Made by a program: the position numbers and the translations under genes | The notes under the pieces: model-generated | What the model saw: only the letters and a program-made list of their open reading frames with translations | Told to the model about the DNA's origin: nothing | The model's database searches: none | Origin: Methanoculleus sp. UBA430 | GTDB lineage: Archaea; Halobacteriota; Methanomicrobia; Methanomicrobiales; Methanoculleaceae | Reading direction: 5' to 3' | Assembly: GCF_002506585.1 (NCBI RefSeq) | Contig: NZ_DAXW01000004.1 | Location: 1 to 64,000, forward strand | Length of the DNA stretch: 64,000 nucleotides | Shown: positions 42,322-51,706 of the stretch, in pieces | Position numbering within the stretch: position 1 is the stretch's first letter | How the letters are laid out: the number at the start of each line of letters is the position of its first letter

Positions 42322-42722
42322 TCAGCCGCGCCGGGGCGTCTTGCGGTAGACCATCCCCTGGAAGATGGCGATCTTCTCCGCGTCGTCGTTATCCTGACGG
42401 TGTAGGAGGCCAGTTTCAGCTTCGCGGCGTACTCCTCTGCCTCGGCATAGAGGGGGCCGGACGTTGCGGCCGTGAGGTAGGAGATCTGGGCGTTTATCGC
42501 CGCCGCCGGGATCCCGTGGGAGTTCGATGCGAGCGCGAAGGCCGTATCGGCGAGGGTGAAGAGCGCTCCCCCGTGGACGGTCCCGTGGCTGTTTAAGTGA
42601 TAATCCCGGACTTCCATCTTCACCACCGCTCTGCCGGGTGCGACCTCAACGCACTCCATTCCGTTGTGCCGGGCGAAGGCGTCGGCGGCGAAGAACCGGG
42701 CCGAATCTGCAGGTGCGACCAT
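42322..42722 (-). pseudogene. PaaI-type hotdog thioesterase with C-terminal frameshift
   Basis: The first 110 residues are a normal PaaI hotdog protein (HLNSHGTVHGGALFTLADTAFALASN, INAQISYLTAATSGPL). Near 42384-42392, within a CGTCGTCGT run, the frame breaks. The continuing signal (DAEKIAIFQGMVYRKTPRRG and a stop at 42324) is in another frame, while the original frame runs on as basic nonsense to 42282. The catalytic region is intact, so residual function is possible. This could be a real slippage mutation or a sequence error. Confidence 0.65.
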
Positions 42723-42807
42723 ATACGGTGATCTCTTTCCGGCGGCCGTAATAAGCCTATCAGTCCGCCCCGGGACTCAGAAAAAGGGGACCGGATCTCC
42801 CCGCCGA

Positions 42808-44172
42808 TCAGTTCTTGAAACTATGAACCGGTGCGGGAATCCGCCCGCCGCGGTTGATGAAGTCGGCGCAGCAAAACCTGTTCACCTCCTGGACCGGCGC
42901 GTGGCCTAAAAGGCCGCCGAACTCGACAGTCTCGCCGACATCCTTTCCGATCACCGGGATCAGCCGGACAGCGGTCGTCTTGTTGTTGATCATCCCGATT
43001 GCCGCCTCGTCCGCGATGATACCCGATATCGTCGAGGCGGGCGTGTCGCCCGGGATCGCGATCATATCGAGGCCGACCGAGCAGACGCAGGTCATCGCCT
43101 CGAGCTTCTCGATGGTGAGGGCGCCGCGGTTCACCGCGTCGATCATCCCCTGGTCCTCGCTGACCGGGATGAACGCCCCCGAGAGCCCGCCGACAAACGA
43201 GCTCGCCATGATCCCGCCCTTCTTCACCTGGTCGTTTAAGAGGGCAAGAGCGGCCGTCGTCCCCGGTGCACCGACCGATTCGAGCCCCATCGCCTCGAGG
43301 ATCCCGGCGACACTGTCTCCGACGGAGGGTGTGGGGGCGAGAGAGAGGTCCACGATCCCGAACGGGATCCCGAGCCTCTCCGAGGCCTCCTGGGCGACGA
43401 GCTGCCCGGCACGGGTGACCTTGAAGGCCGTCTTCTTGACCGTCTCGCAGAGAACCTCGAAGTTCTCGCCCCGGACGCCCTCGAGCGCGTGCTTGATGAC
43501 GCCCGGCCCGCTGACGCCGACGTTGATGACCGCATCGGCCTCGGAGACGCCGTGAAACGCCCCTGCCATGAACGGGTTGTCGTCGGGGGCGTTGCAGAGG
43601 ACGACCAGTTTCGCACAGCCAAGGGAGTTATTCTCCTTCGTCGCCTCGGCTGTCTCCCGTACAATCTCTCCCATCAGTTTTACGGCGTCCATGTTGATCC
43701 CGGTCTTCGTCGAGCCGATGTTCACCGAGCTGCAGACCCTCTCGGTCGCGGCGAGGGCTGCCGGGATTGAACGGATGAGCGCTTCCTCGTTCGGGGTCAT
43801 GCCCTTTGAGACGATCGCCGAGTATCCCCCGATGAAGTTGACCCCCATGTCCCGTGCGGCCTTATCAAGCGTCTTTGCAACCTCGACAAAATCCTCCGGG
43901 GACCTGCAGGCCCGCCCGCCGACGAGCGCGATGGGGGTTACGGATATTCTCTTGTTGACGATCGGGATCCCGTACTCGAGTTCGATCTCTCTCCCGGTCG
44001 AGACGAGGTCTTTTGCGAGCCGGGTGATCTTGTCGTAGATATTCCGGTTTAAGGCATCGAGATCGGCGTCGCAGCAGTCAAGAAGGCTGATGCCGAGCGT
44101 GATGGTCCGGACATCGAGCTTCTCCTGCTCGATCATCTTGTTCGTCTCGTTTACCTCGAGAATATTGATCAT
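42808..44172 (-). CDS. PFL family protein (UPF0210/DUF711)
   Basis: The 454-residue protein matches UPF0210: MINILEVNETNKMIEQEKLDVRT at the start, ISLLDCCDADLDALNRNIYD, GGRACRSPEDFVE, SLAPTPSVGDSVAGILEAMG and CSVGLDMIAIPGDTPA. Structure resembles the pyruvate formate-lyase fold, but no reaction is established. It follows an ACT-domain protein by eight bases, a conserved pair in archaea and bacteria. The start at ATG 44172 is fixed by family length. Confidence 0.88.
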   Translation of the reverse strand: MINILEVNETNKMIEQEKLDVRTITLGISLLDCCDADLDALNRNIYDKITRLAKDLVSTGREIELEYGIPIVNKRISVTPIALVGGRACRSPEDFVEVAKTLDKAARDMGVNFIGGYSAIVSKGMTPNEEALIRSIPAALAATERVCSSVNIGSTKTGINMDAVKLMGEIVRETAEATKENNSLGCAKLVVLCNAPDDNPFMAGAFHGVSEADAVINVGVSGPGVIKHALEGVRGENFEVLCETVKKTAFKVTRAGQLVAQEASERLGIPFGIVDLSLAPTPSVGDSVAGILEAMGLESVGAPGTTAALALLNDQVKKGGIMASSFVGGLSGAFIPVSEDQGMIDAVNRGALTIEKLEAMTCVCSVGLDMIAIPGDTPASTISGIIADEAAIGMINNKTTAVRLIPVIGKDVGETVEFGGLLGHAPVQEVNRFCCADFINRGGRIPAPVHSFKN

Positions 44173-44180
44173 GGAACCCC

Positions 44181-44453
44181 TCAGATACGGTGCATCTTCG
44201 TAAAGATGTCTTCCCGCTGGCACCGGATCCGAACCCCGATCGCGTCGCCGAGGTCGTCAAGTTCGGTCACCATCTCGGCATACGGTTTTGTTGATCCGCT
44301 GGTATCGACGATCATCATCATATTGAAGTATCCCTGCACGATCGTCTGCGAGATATCCTCGACGTTGACCTGGTTATCGGCAAGATACGTGCAGACCTTC
44401 GCGATGATGCCGACAGTATCCTTTCCGACGACGGTAATAATTGTCTTGCTCAT
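44181..44453 (-). CDS. ACT-domain protein (UPF0237)
   Basis: The 90-residue protein is a single ACT domain (IITVVGKDTVGIIAKVCTYL) with the family-typical IVQGYFNMMMIVDTSGS in the middle. ACT domains bind amino acids or other small effectors. It is paired with the UPF0210 gene, and the two are often next to each other, so it probably regulates or partners that protein. Confidence 0.88.
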   Translation of the reverse strand: MSKTIITVVGKDTVGIIAKVCTYLADNQVNVEDISQTIVQGYFNMMMIVDTSGSTKPYAEMVTELDDLGDAIGVRIRCQREDIFTKMHRI

Positions 44454-44640
44454 GCCCTCTTCCGTTCCTGTATCTTGTTGGCTCTCCTCCGGGATTAATC
44501 CGATTCGAACAGTCCAGGGAGGAACGTTGTTGCAGGGGACCGTGAGAGGCATCCTGTGAGCGATATGCCGGGATCCGGTCACCGCCGGAGCGGAATCGGT
44601 TCAAAACCTTCATCCCTTGCCGGGATGTACGCATAGTACT

Positions 44641-45486
44641 ATGGCTGCATCAGGTGAGATCACGATTCGGCCGATGACGAAGACCGAAGTCGGGATTGCG
44701 GTCGACTGGGCGGAACGGGAGGGCTGGAATCCCGGTCTCTCCGACGGGGAATGCTACTACGCGGTCGACCCAAAGACGTTCTTTGCGGTGCTCCTCGATG
44801 GCCGCCTGGTCGGGTCATTCTCGATCATGGTCTACCCGGGCGGGTTTGCCTTCGGCGGGTTTTACATCCTGGACCCCGAATACCGGGGGCAGGGCATCGG
44901 CCTTGCGATTATGGAGCGCATCGACCGGCTCGCCGGGCCCTACAACTTCGGGATCGACGGGGTCTTTGAGATGCAGGACCGTTATGCCGCCCACGGGTTC
45001 CTCTTCTCGCACCGGAACATCCGGTATGAGGGTCTCGGCGGGGGCACCCGCCCTCCGGGCCTCACGGACGTTCGCGGCGTTCCCTTCGACGCCCTCGTCC
45101 GCTACGACGCACGCCATTTCCCGGCAGAACGGCCGGGGTTCCTCCGCCGATGGCTGGCGCAGCCCGGCGCGACGGCGCTGGCCGTCCTCGATAACGGGGA
45201 GGTCCGCGGCTACGGGCAGGTGCGGCCGTGCCGCCGGGGCGCTAAGATCGGCCCGCTCTTTGCCGACACCCCGGAGACTGCCGGGCGGATCTACTGCGGC
45301 CTCGCGGCGGCGGTGCCCGGTCAGCCGCTCTTCCTCGATGTGCCGGAGCCGAACGCCGCCGGTGTTCTGCTCGCAGAGCGGCACGGGATGGTCCCGGTCT
45401 TCGGCACGGCACGGATGTACTCAAAGGAGATCCCTGACCTCCCGCTTGATCAGTGCTACGGCGTCACGAGTTTCGAGACCGGGTGA
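44641..45486 (+). CDS. GNAT family N-acetyltransferase
   Basis: The 281-residue protein has an N-terminal GNAT domain with FYILDPEYRGQGIGLAIMER, the acetyl-CoA binding motif A, and a second, weaker GNAT-like half (LAQPGATALAVLDNGEVRGYGQVRP). The acceptor is unknown. A TATA-like CATAGTA just before the ATG suggests a leaderless message. Its 3' end overlaps the alpha/beta hydrolase on the other strand by 23 bases. Confidence 0.82.
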   Translation: MAASGEITIRPMTKTEVGIAVDWAEREGWNPGLSDGECYYAVDPKTFFAVLLDGRLVGSFSIMVYPGGFAFGGFYILDPEYRGQGIGLAIMERIDRLAGPYNFGIDGVFEMQDRYAAHGFLFSHRNIRYEGLGGGTRPPGLTDVRGVPFDALVRYDARHFPAERPGFLRRWLAQPGATALAVLDNGEVRGYGQVRPCRRGAKIGPLFADTPETAGRIYCGLAAAVPGQPLFLDVPEPNAAGVLLAERHGMVPVFGTARMYSKEIPDLPLDQCYGVTSFETG

Positions 45487-46315
45487 GGGGTTCTTCGCTC
45501 CGGAGCGGGTGGCGTGCCCAGAAGTCCGCGAGCGCCCAGGCCATGCCGCGGGCGTTCTGCATCTGCATCCCGTGCGCAGCCCCCGGAAGAACGAAACCCC
45601 GGACATCCGGGAACCACTCGAGGAGCAGCCGGTGCGTCTCCCCAAAACGTGCCCCGAGCTCGGTGCTTCCGCTGCCGATGACGGCGAGAACCGGCTGTGT
45701 GATACGCTTCGCCTCAGCCTCGCCGAACCTCCATTCCAGCAGTGCCGGTACTTCCAGCTCGAACGAGGTCCCGGCATCGGCAACGGCCTGCTCAAACACT
45801 CCCGGCACCATCCGGTCGAGCGAAGCGCGATACCCGGCTCCAAAGCGCGCCTGAAGAAACTCGTCCACGAGCTGCTCCGGAGGCTCCTTCCTATACCGCT
45901 CCCGGCCTCGCAACAGACTGTCCCGGTAGGCCGGGCCGCTGGACCCGACGATGAGGGCCGGTTCCAGCAGGGCCAGCGACCGGACGACGTCCGGGGCGTC
46001 GAGTGCAAACTGCATGGCGATACAGGCACCTGAGGAGTGTCCCACGATATGCGCCCGCTCGACGCCGAGATGGCGGAGCAGTGCCCGGCAGTCGGCGGCC
46101 TGCCGGACGATACCCGCTGGACCACCGCTGTGGCTGCTGCCCGCGTAGCCCCGCCGGTGGTACAGGATGAGCCTGTAGTGCCGGGTGAGAGCCGGTTCGA
46201 ACATCAGTGGTTTGAACGAGTCTGCGATGAGAGCACCGTGAATAAAGATCGCGGGCTCACCGCTCCCTGATACATCATACTCAAGCGCGACACCATCTAC
46301 AGCCACTGTCTCCAT
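45464..46315 (-). CDS. Alpha/beta hydrolase 1
   Basis: The 283-residue protein has the hydrolase fold landmarks: IFIHGALIADSFKPLMFEP at the oxyanion site, GHSSGACIAMQFAL with nucleophile Ser, and the C-terminal His in LPGAAHGMQMQ. Substrate unknown. It starts 102 bases after a second hydrolase of the same family in the same direction; the two share layout but not close sequence. Confidence 0.82.
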   Translation of the reverse strand: METVAVDGVALEYDVSGSGEPAIFIHGALIADSFKPLMFEPALTRHYRLILYHRRGYAGSSHSGGPAGIVRQAADCRALLRHLGVERAHIVGHSSGACIAMQFALDAPDVVRSLALLEPALIVGSSGPAYRDSLLRGRERYRKEPPEQLVDEFLQARFGAGYRASLDRMVPGVFEQAVADAGTSFELEVPALLEWRFGEAEAKRITQPVLAVIGSGSTELGARFGETHRLLLEWFPDVRGFVLPGAAHGMQMQNARGMAWALADFWARHPLRSEEPLTRSRNS

Positions 46316-46416
46316 ACATCCTCCGTTCCGCCCCCCTTATCTGAATCAGGGGGAGGCATGAGGGATATCCTGCATGCACATAAGTATAATCCCTGCGGCC
46401 CGCACCCCTCCCGGTG

Positions 46417-47247
46417 CTACCCTCTTTGTCCGCCAATCATCCTCACCCGCACCGATTCGGCCGGGCTCAGCAGGAATTCGATGACCAGCCGCGCAAACAG
46501 TTCCGGTGCCGTGCTTATCGCAATGTGTTGCTGTCCGGGCATGACGACAATCCTGCTGTTCGGCAACGCCGCGTGCACCGCCTCCGTGGCTGCCTTGAGA
46601 TAATCGGGACTGTTCTCGCCCTGCAGGAGCAGGATAGGGACATCCAGATTCTTAAAGCGCGAGGGCTCGAAGATGTAGCCCTCATCTGAAAATTCCCGCG
46701 GTATGGTGCGCGCCGCTGCCACCCGAGCCGCCCAGGCAGGCTCCTTTCGCAGCACAGCGATCTGATGCTCCGGGATCTCGACGACGTCGCGATAAAATGC
46801 GAGCAGAACCCCCTCCCGGTCCCCTGCATCAAGGAGCGCCTGGATTTTGGCCCGTGCACCGGGCGGATAGATCGGCATTCCCACCGGTATCGAGGGCTCG
46901 TACAGAACGAGCCTGTTGAGGTTCGTGACACGGAGCGCCGCTTCCAGACATATCAGTGCTCCGTACGAGTGGCCCAGGAGGTTCACCGGCTCGGGGATGG
47001 AACTCACGACAGCCGCGATATCGTCATACTCACGTTCGAGAGAGTAGGCTGTCGAGTCGCCGCTCTGGCCGCGGCCGCGCCGGTCGACGGCATACACGGT
47101 GAATTGTTGTTGCAGCATGGGGAGGACGGGCTGCCAGCGGGTGTGGTCCGCTGTTGTCCCATGCACCAGGACCAGGGCCGGCCCGGTCCCGTTTCGCTCA
47201 TAGACGATGGGCGTTCCATCGTTCGACCTGACTGTATCCATAGGCAT
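46417..47247 (-). CDS. Alpha/beta hydrolase 2
   Basis: The 276-residue protein has LVLVHGTTADHTRWQPVLPM, GHSYGALICLEAALRV with the Ser nucleophile, and the His in MPGQQHIAISTAPEL. It could be an esterase or haloperoxidase-like enzyme. Part of a decayed second copy is found at about 53085-53215, where an internal deletion joined two segments of this gene's homologue. Confidence 0.83.
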   Translation of the reverse strand: MPMDTVRSNDGTPIVYERNGTGPALVLVHGTTADHTRWQPVLPMLQQQFTVYAVDRRGRGQSGDSTAYSLEREYDDIAAVVSSIPEPVNLLGHSYGALICLEAALRVTNLNRLVLYEPSIPVGMPIYPPGARAKIQALLDAGDREGVLLAFYRDVVEIPEHQIAVLRKEPAWAARVAAARTIPREFSDEGYIFEPSRFKNLDVPILLLQGENSPDYLKAATEAVHAALPNSRIVVMPGQQHIAISTAPELFARLVIEFLLSPAESVRVRMIGGQRG

Positions 47248-47461
47248 CTCCTTGCCCCGAGAGTTAACTCAGGCAATGGGTGCGGTTGGATCCGCTCTTC
47301 CTGATAATACCTTTACCTCCCGGTGGCGGCAGGTCTGTTCCCTACACGCGGTCTTTTCAATCCGGTGGGGCGTCTCCGTGAAGGTGTTCGTCACAGACTC
47401 GGGCTCGACAACCCTGCCGTGCGGACTGTATAGCCGCAGACTCCCTGCCTGTGACCGGACC

Positions 47462-48133
47462 TCAGCCGGTCTCTTCCGGTGCCTGCCGGGCACGCCCGAA
47501 GACGACCGCGAGCAGGGGGAACACCACCAGACTGACCCCGACGTAGCCCAGGATGCCGATATTCCGGATACTCATGTCGGCAAGCGGCACGCCGATGAGC
47601 CCCGCGAGACTCAGTACGCCGCCGGCGATCATGAGGACCCTAACCGTCTTCTCCAGCCGGCCGGTCCAGAACACTGGTGCGGCAAAGAGCATCGAGAGGG
47701 CAAAGAAAACATCCCACGCGAGGATGTCGAGGGCATACACGACAGACGGCCACTCGAAGGAGAAAAAGTACGGTGCCCACGGGAGTCCCGCGGACGCGAT
47801 CTGGCGGCTGACCGTGAGGATGACGAAGTGGACGCCGGCGGTTATCCCTGCCATCATGACCATGAAGGCAAGCGCCGGAAGGCTGTACGCCCTGGCCCCC
47901 GGGGAGGCGTAGGCGTGGACCGCAACCATGACGATGACCATCAGCGGCGCCATCGCGATGATGAGCAGTTCCAGCAGAGAGAAGTACGGATCGCCGATCG
48001 GGTCCGCCGGCGACTGGAGCGAGAGGAGTCCGAGGGTCAGCGTAACCGTGTATGCGACGAGAAGGAAGAAGACGGCCCAGGCTGCCGTTTTTCCGAGTCG
48101 GCGGTGGTGCCGGGTGAAATCTTCGTGTGCCAT
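47462..48133 (-). CDS. Six-TM membrane protein, unknown function
   Basis: The 223-residue product has about six hydrophobic helices (WAVFFLLVAYTVTLTLGLL, LLIIAMAPLMVIVMVAVHAY, LSMLFAAPVF, GILGYVGVSLVVFPLLAVVF). No motif identifies it. The divergent gene at 48350 and two strong palindromes lie upstream, so this gene is likely under a repressor that binds there. Confidence 0.65.
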   Translation of the reverse strand: MAHEDFTRHHRRLGKTAAWAVFFLLVAYTVTLTLGLLSLQSPADPIGDPYFSLLELLIIAMAPLMVIVMVAVHAYASPGARAYSLPALAFMVMMAGITAGVHFVILTVSRQIASAGLPWAPYFFSFEWPSVVYALDILAWDVFFALSMLFAAPVFWTGRLEKTVRVLMIAGGVLSLAGLIGVPLADMSIRNIGILGYVGVSLVVFPLLAVVFGRARQAPEETG

Positions 48134-48235
48134 CCTTCGACTCCTTTGCTGCCCTGTCGGCCTTGGGGTCCGGGTGCCCGTTAGGTGGACCTATCTGTTC
48201 TACGTTGCGGTGCTCGTGGGTGAGGCGGGTCCGTG

Positions 48236-48257
48236 TAAGTCAACTTGCGTTGACTTA
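48236..48257. promoter_or_regulatory. Operator-like palindrome, copy 1
   Basis: TAAGTCAAC (48236-48244) and GTTGACTTA (48249-48257) are perfect 9-bp inverted repeats around TTGC. The site lies in the shared upstream region of two divergent genes. Confidence 0.6.
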
Positions 48258-48275
48258 GAAGAGGTGTGTCGGTGC

Positions 48276-48297
48276 TATGTCAACCTGAGTTGACGTA
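48276..48297. promoter_or_regulatory. Operator-like palindrome, copy 2
   Basis: TATGTCAAC (48276-48284) and GTTGACGTA (48289-48297) pair at eight of nine positions around CTGA. The core GTCAAC-N4-GTTGAC is the same as in copy 1, and the two centres are 40 bp apart. Confidence 0.6.
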
Positions 48298-48349
48298 TCC
48301 GTCCATGCAGATTAAGAAACAAGATATTGAACGTCGATAGAGACTGTTC

Positions 48350-48841
48350 GTGAAGAAATACAGCAGAGAGGATCAGATGACGATGGCAACCTGGGCCGCG
48401 GACTGCGCCGAACGAGTGCTCCCGCTCTTTGAGGAGGCATACCCGGAGGACAACCGGCCGCGAAACGCTATCGAGGCGTGCCGGGCCTGGGTCAGGACGG
48501 GCGTGTTCAGGATGGCTGAGATCCGTGGAGCCTCTCTTGCCGCCCATGCCGCCGCCCGCGATGCGAAAAAGAATGACGCGGCCTGCTTTGCGGCGCGTGC
48601 CGCAGGCCAGGCGGTGGCGACCGCTCACGTTCCCCAGCACGCCTATGGGGCGGCCTACTATGCCCTCAAGGCCGTCGCGGCGGTGGATATGGTGAATGCC
48701 GTGATGAATGTTATCCGGGAGCGGGAGTGGCAGGCGGAGCGGCTTCCGGAGAGGTTAAGGGAGGAGATCATGGAGAGGATTGTCGTTCAGGAACCTCGGA
48801 GTGGGGTTTCTATTAAATTGAAGAAGGGCGAGGGGTTTTGA
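48350..48841 (+). CDS. Putative immunity (Imm-5-like) protein
   Basis: The 163-residue protein is helical and rich in Ala, with the pattern YSREDQMTMATWAADCAERVL at the start and DAACFAARAAGQAVATAHVP. It resembles putative immunity proteins of the Imm-5 type, often found beside toxin genes in bacteria but also widespread alone. No polymorphic toxin is adjacent. The GTG at 48350 includes the conserved KKYSREDQ; the ATG at 48377 would lose it. It is divergent from the six-TM gene. Confidence 0.6.
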   Translation: MKKYSREDQMTMATWAADCAERVLPLFEEAYPEDNRPRNAIEACRAWVRTGVFRMAEIRGASLAAHAAARDAKKNDAACFAARAAGQAVATAHVPQHAYGAAYYALKAVAAVDMVNAVMNVIREREWQAERLPERLREEIMERIVVQEPRSGVSIKLKKGEGF

Positions 48842-48845
48842 TAAT

Positions 48846-49547
48846 TCATTTTTGAAGGCACGTTTCGGTCCAGGTATCTAAGATATCTAATTGTTCCGGG
48901 GTATGAAACCAGTGTTCCCCATCTTCCATAACAGTTAGATTGCAATAAAAACGCTGGACAAACTCTTCTACAACACTCCGATCCGTAAGTTCGTCTTGCC
49001 CACCATACAATATCTCTGTTGGAACCTTCCATTTTGTTATCGGATGTTCGTGGGCATAGAGTAGATATTCCCACGAAAGAGTTTGTCCAGAGGAAGTGGG
49101 GATAGTACGTTCACGCTCAAGTTGCGTTTCTGATACATTGGCCCGGAGCATCATGTTGGAGATGAGCTGTTTCATATCGAGGATAGGGGAAATAAAAATG
49201 CTTTTTTCCAACGGTTCGTTTTCGAAACTCAACATCCCGAACCATGCCCCAATGCTATTGGCAAATAGAGAAATTTGCGTCCACTGGCCTTTGATATAGT
49301 CCATAACCTGGAGCAGTTCCGGCACGACATGCCACGGGTCAAATGAATTTGCTTCTCCTTTGCGTTCTCCGTGTTCGGGCAGGTCGATGCTCAACACTTG
49401 CCACGCATAACGACAGGCTATCCTGGCAAACGCTTCCGCTTCTTCTTTGCGCCCGGCCTGTCCGTGTATGTAGAGATATACTTTATTTGAACGAGACCCC
49501 CAGAGAATTGCTGGAATCCCTTGAATCTGGAAGTATTTCTTTTCCAT
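48846..49547 (-). CDS. Alpha/beta hydrolase 3 (AT-rich)
   Basis: The 233-residue protein has YLYIHGQAGRKEEAEAFARI, the nucleophile segment FANSIGAWFGM and a late His in MEDGEHWFHTPEQL, so a serine hydrolase fold is likely. The codons are clearly AT-richer than in flanking genes, which points to recent transfer. It starts a block of AT-rich genes on the minus strand that runs to about 52060. Confidence 0.7.
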   Translation of the reverse strand: MEKKYFQIQGIPAILWGSRSNKVYLYIHGQAGRKEEAEAFARIACRYAWQVLSIDLPEHGERKGEANSFDPWHVVPELLQVMDYIKGQWTQISLFANSIGAWFGMLSFENEPLEKSIFISPILDMKQLISNMMLRANVSETQLERERTIPTSSGQTLSWEYLLYAHEHPITKWKVPTEILYGGQDELTDRSVVEEFVQRFYCNLTVMEDGEHWFHTPEQLDILDTWTETCLQK

Positions 49548-49768
49548 AATCGTCCCCTATTCTGTTTGCTATTTGGATGTGTCTTAATACCGGTTTAATC
49601 CCCATGACGAATTGATGTCCACGCCGGAGCAACGCCTGCCTCTCCGAGGAATTCCGTGAGTCATGCCACACCCCGTGGTAACCCCTTCCCACCTTCTGTA
49701 TCTACTCTGTATGACTATTGATCTGGTTCTGGAAAGAGTATTGGGGTCAGGCTCACTGGGATGAGCGG

Positions 49769-50212
49769 TTAAACCTCTATTTGAATAAATTTCCCTAAGC
49801 CGCTTTTATTGGGATCTAATTGATGATTGAAAGTGGAATCGTCGATATATTGGAACGATTGTGGCGCAACAAAGGTCGGGTTAAGTTTTTTGGGATCTAT
49901 AGGCTCTTCAAACAATTCGAAATTAATTATTTCTATGGCGTATCCTTTGTCTTTTTCAGAGAAGTACGCATAGAAGTCCTTCTGGGTTAGTCCGGAATAC
50001 TCACGCAATTGTTCCCACAAATTCTCTGGACGATCCTCAAAGATCTTCCCAACCTTAAATCTGCCGATAATTCTCTTCACAGGAGACGTTGAATAGACGT
50101 AAATCTCACAAACTGACCGATCTTTGAACATTACCTTGCGAAATTCATATCTCTTTGTTCCATTGATAATTTTCCGAATGTGCTTCGGTCTAATGGACAG
50201 TATAACTCTCAT
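49769..50212 (-). CDS. ASCH-domain protein (COG4933 type)
   Basis: The 147-residue protein starts MRVILSIRPKHIRKIINGTK and then YEFRKVMF, matching ASCH proteins called predicted transcriptional regulators (COG4933). ASCH domains are PUA-like and bind RNA or nucleotides. Its ATG at 50212 lies inside the 3' end of the PIN-GNAT gene (23-base overlap), so the two are coupled. The sequence is AT-rich. Confidence 0.75.
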   Translation of the reverse strand: MRVILSIRPKHIRKIINGTKRYEFRKVMFKDRSVCEIYVYSTSPVKRIIGRFKVGKIFEDRPENLWEQLREYSGLTQKDFYAYFSEKDKGYAIEIINFELFEEPIDPKKLNPTFVAPQSFQYIDDSTFNHQLDPNKSGLGKFIQIEV

Positions 50213-51706
50213 TAATTCCACCTTGCAGCTTTACCCATGTGTACTTCGTATTATCGATTTCGGTGATTGATTGTGGTGCCCCTGAGAGGGCATTAGATCT
50301 TCTTAGTTCGCTGATTGTTACGCTGTGTGGCAGATGGAAATGATGCCTAAATAGAATGATAGTCAACGGCTTATTAGATCTTTCTATCGCGGTGTGAGAG
50401 TAAACACTTCTTTTCCCTATTATTCGAATGACCTCATCGGTATCTGAGACATCCGGAAAGAAGTCGTCAACGACACCTACTGATGTTACTGCTTTCGTGT
50501 CACGTGATCGATAGAATAGAATGATATCTCCGGGTTCTATCTTTTTGATCCGGCTGTGAGTCAGGTAAGCTTTTCGAATAGTATTTCCTTCTACAACAAA
50601 CTCTCCAGAATGCTCGTAGAGTTTTGTTTGTCTTCCTTTTGAGAAATCAGTGAATAATAGATCATGGTATTCTGGTTGAATGGGAATAACGAATTTTTTC
50701 ACCAAATCTCCATCGTAAAAGCTTGGGTAGTAGATCTGTGATATCGTGACCGGCAAAAGAGCTGAGACATCATGTCCTCGGGCGCAGAGATTTTTCACAT
50801 AAACGTCTTCCATTCTGTTTACACGCTTGAGGACGCTTGCTTTATGGAAACCATATTCTGAAATGAGATCGACGAGGCGATCCTCCTTAGGCTGAGTGAA
50901 GTGAGTGAGGTAGATCTCAGTGATACCGTTTTTTAGCGCAATATCTATCGAGACTTTCAAGAGCAGTTCACCGATCTTATACCCCACATGTTCAACCTTC
51001 ATCGTTGCAATTTTCAAACGTTTCTTTTTTGCGAGGGGTGGAGTCGATGGGATAGGCTCACTCTCAACCTTATAAATAAGGATAGCTCCTATGCTCCCAT
51101 CGGTTCGTCTATAGGCATAGCATTCCCTCCCCTCCTGAGCCTTTCCTATGAACCATTCATCGAACCCGGGATAGTCTGCTCTCAATGAGTCGAAGATTGG
51201 ATCCCGTAGATCCAGGTTGTGCATACTGTCTTTTACAAGTGCAGGAGGCGTGGGAATGATCTCTTGTGAGGGTAGGCATCTATTGAAATCATACAGTGCT
51301 TCAGAGATGAGGAATACACGTTCTCCAACCCCGATTTTATGTGCCTTTTTGTGAATTTCCCGATCCTCGGTGATGAAAAATTCAACTGCATTTTTATATA
51401 TAGCGTATAGGAGAGCATTATCGACGTCATCATGCGAATTTTTTGCAGGTCCGACGAGCTCACGAAACGATGCATCGTTGTTAGGATCTGGTGGTCGCTC
51501 TAGATGAGAGTATGCCTCAATTTTCGAGAGGTTCACTTCTCTGCGCCTGAGATCTGAATCCCTTCGTAATTCTGAAGCTGAGAGGGGGTGAATTAAGAGT
51601 TCTGCCCTCAATTTGTTGAGTATTTGGAGCAGTTTAGCTAAATCACGTAGAAGACATGATCTTGTTCACGATAAATGAAGATATTGGTATCAAGTAATAT
51701 CCTCAT
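50190..51706 (-). pseudogene. PIN-GNAT-ASCH/EVE three-domain protein with 5' frameshift
   Basis: Reading from the ATG at 51706 (GGTGA just upstream), MRILLDTNIFIYRE is the start of a PIN nuclease domain with its first catalytic Asp. The frame then hits a stop near 51640. In another frame the PIN domain continues (LAKLLQILNKLRAELLIHPL, then DDVDNALLYAIYKNAVEFFI and TEDREIHKKAHKIG). A GNAT-like domain (about 160 residues) and an ASCH/EVE-like domain (IRKAYLTHSRIKKIEPGDII) follow. The break near 51650-51675 is probably a single-base change. The PIN Asp residues look kept, so the ancestor was probably an active RNase. The AT-rich codons mark the block as foreign. From the second frame, the open part is 50190-51611. 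Confidence 0.65.
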
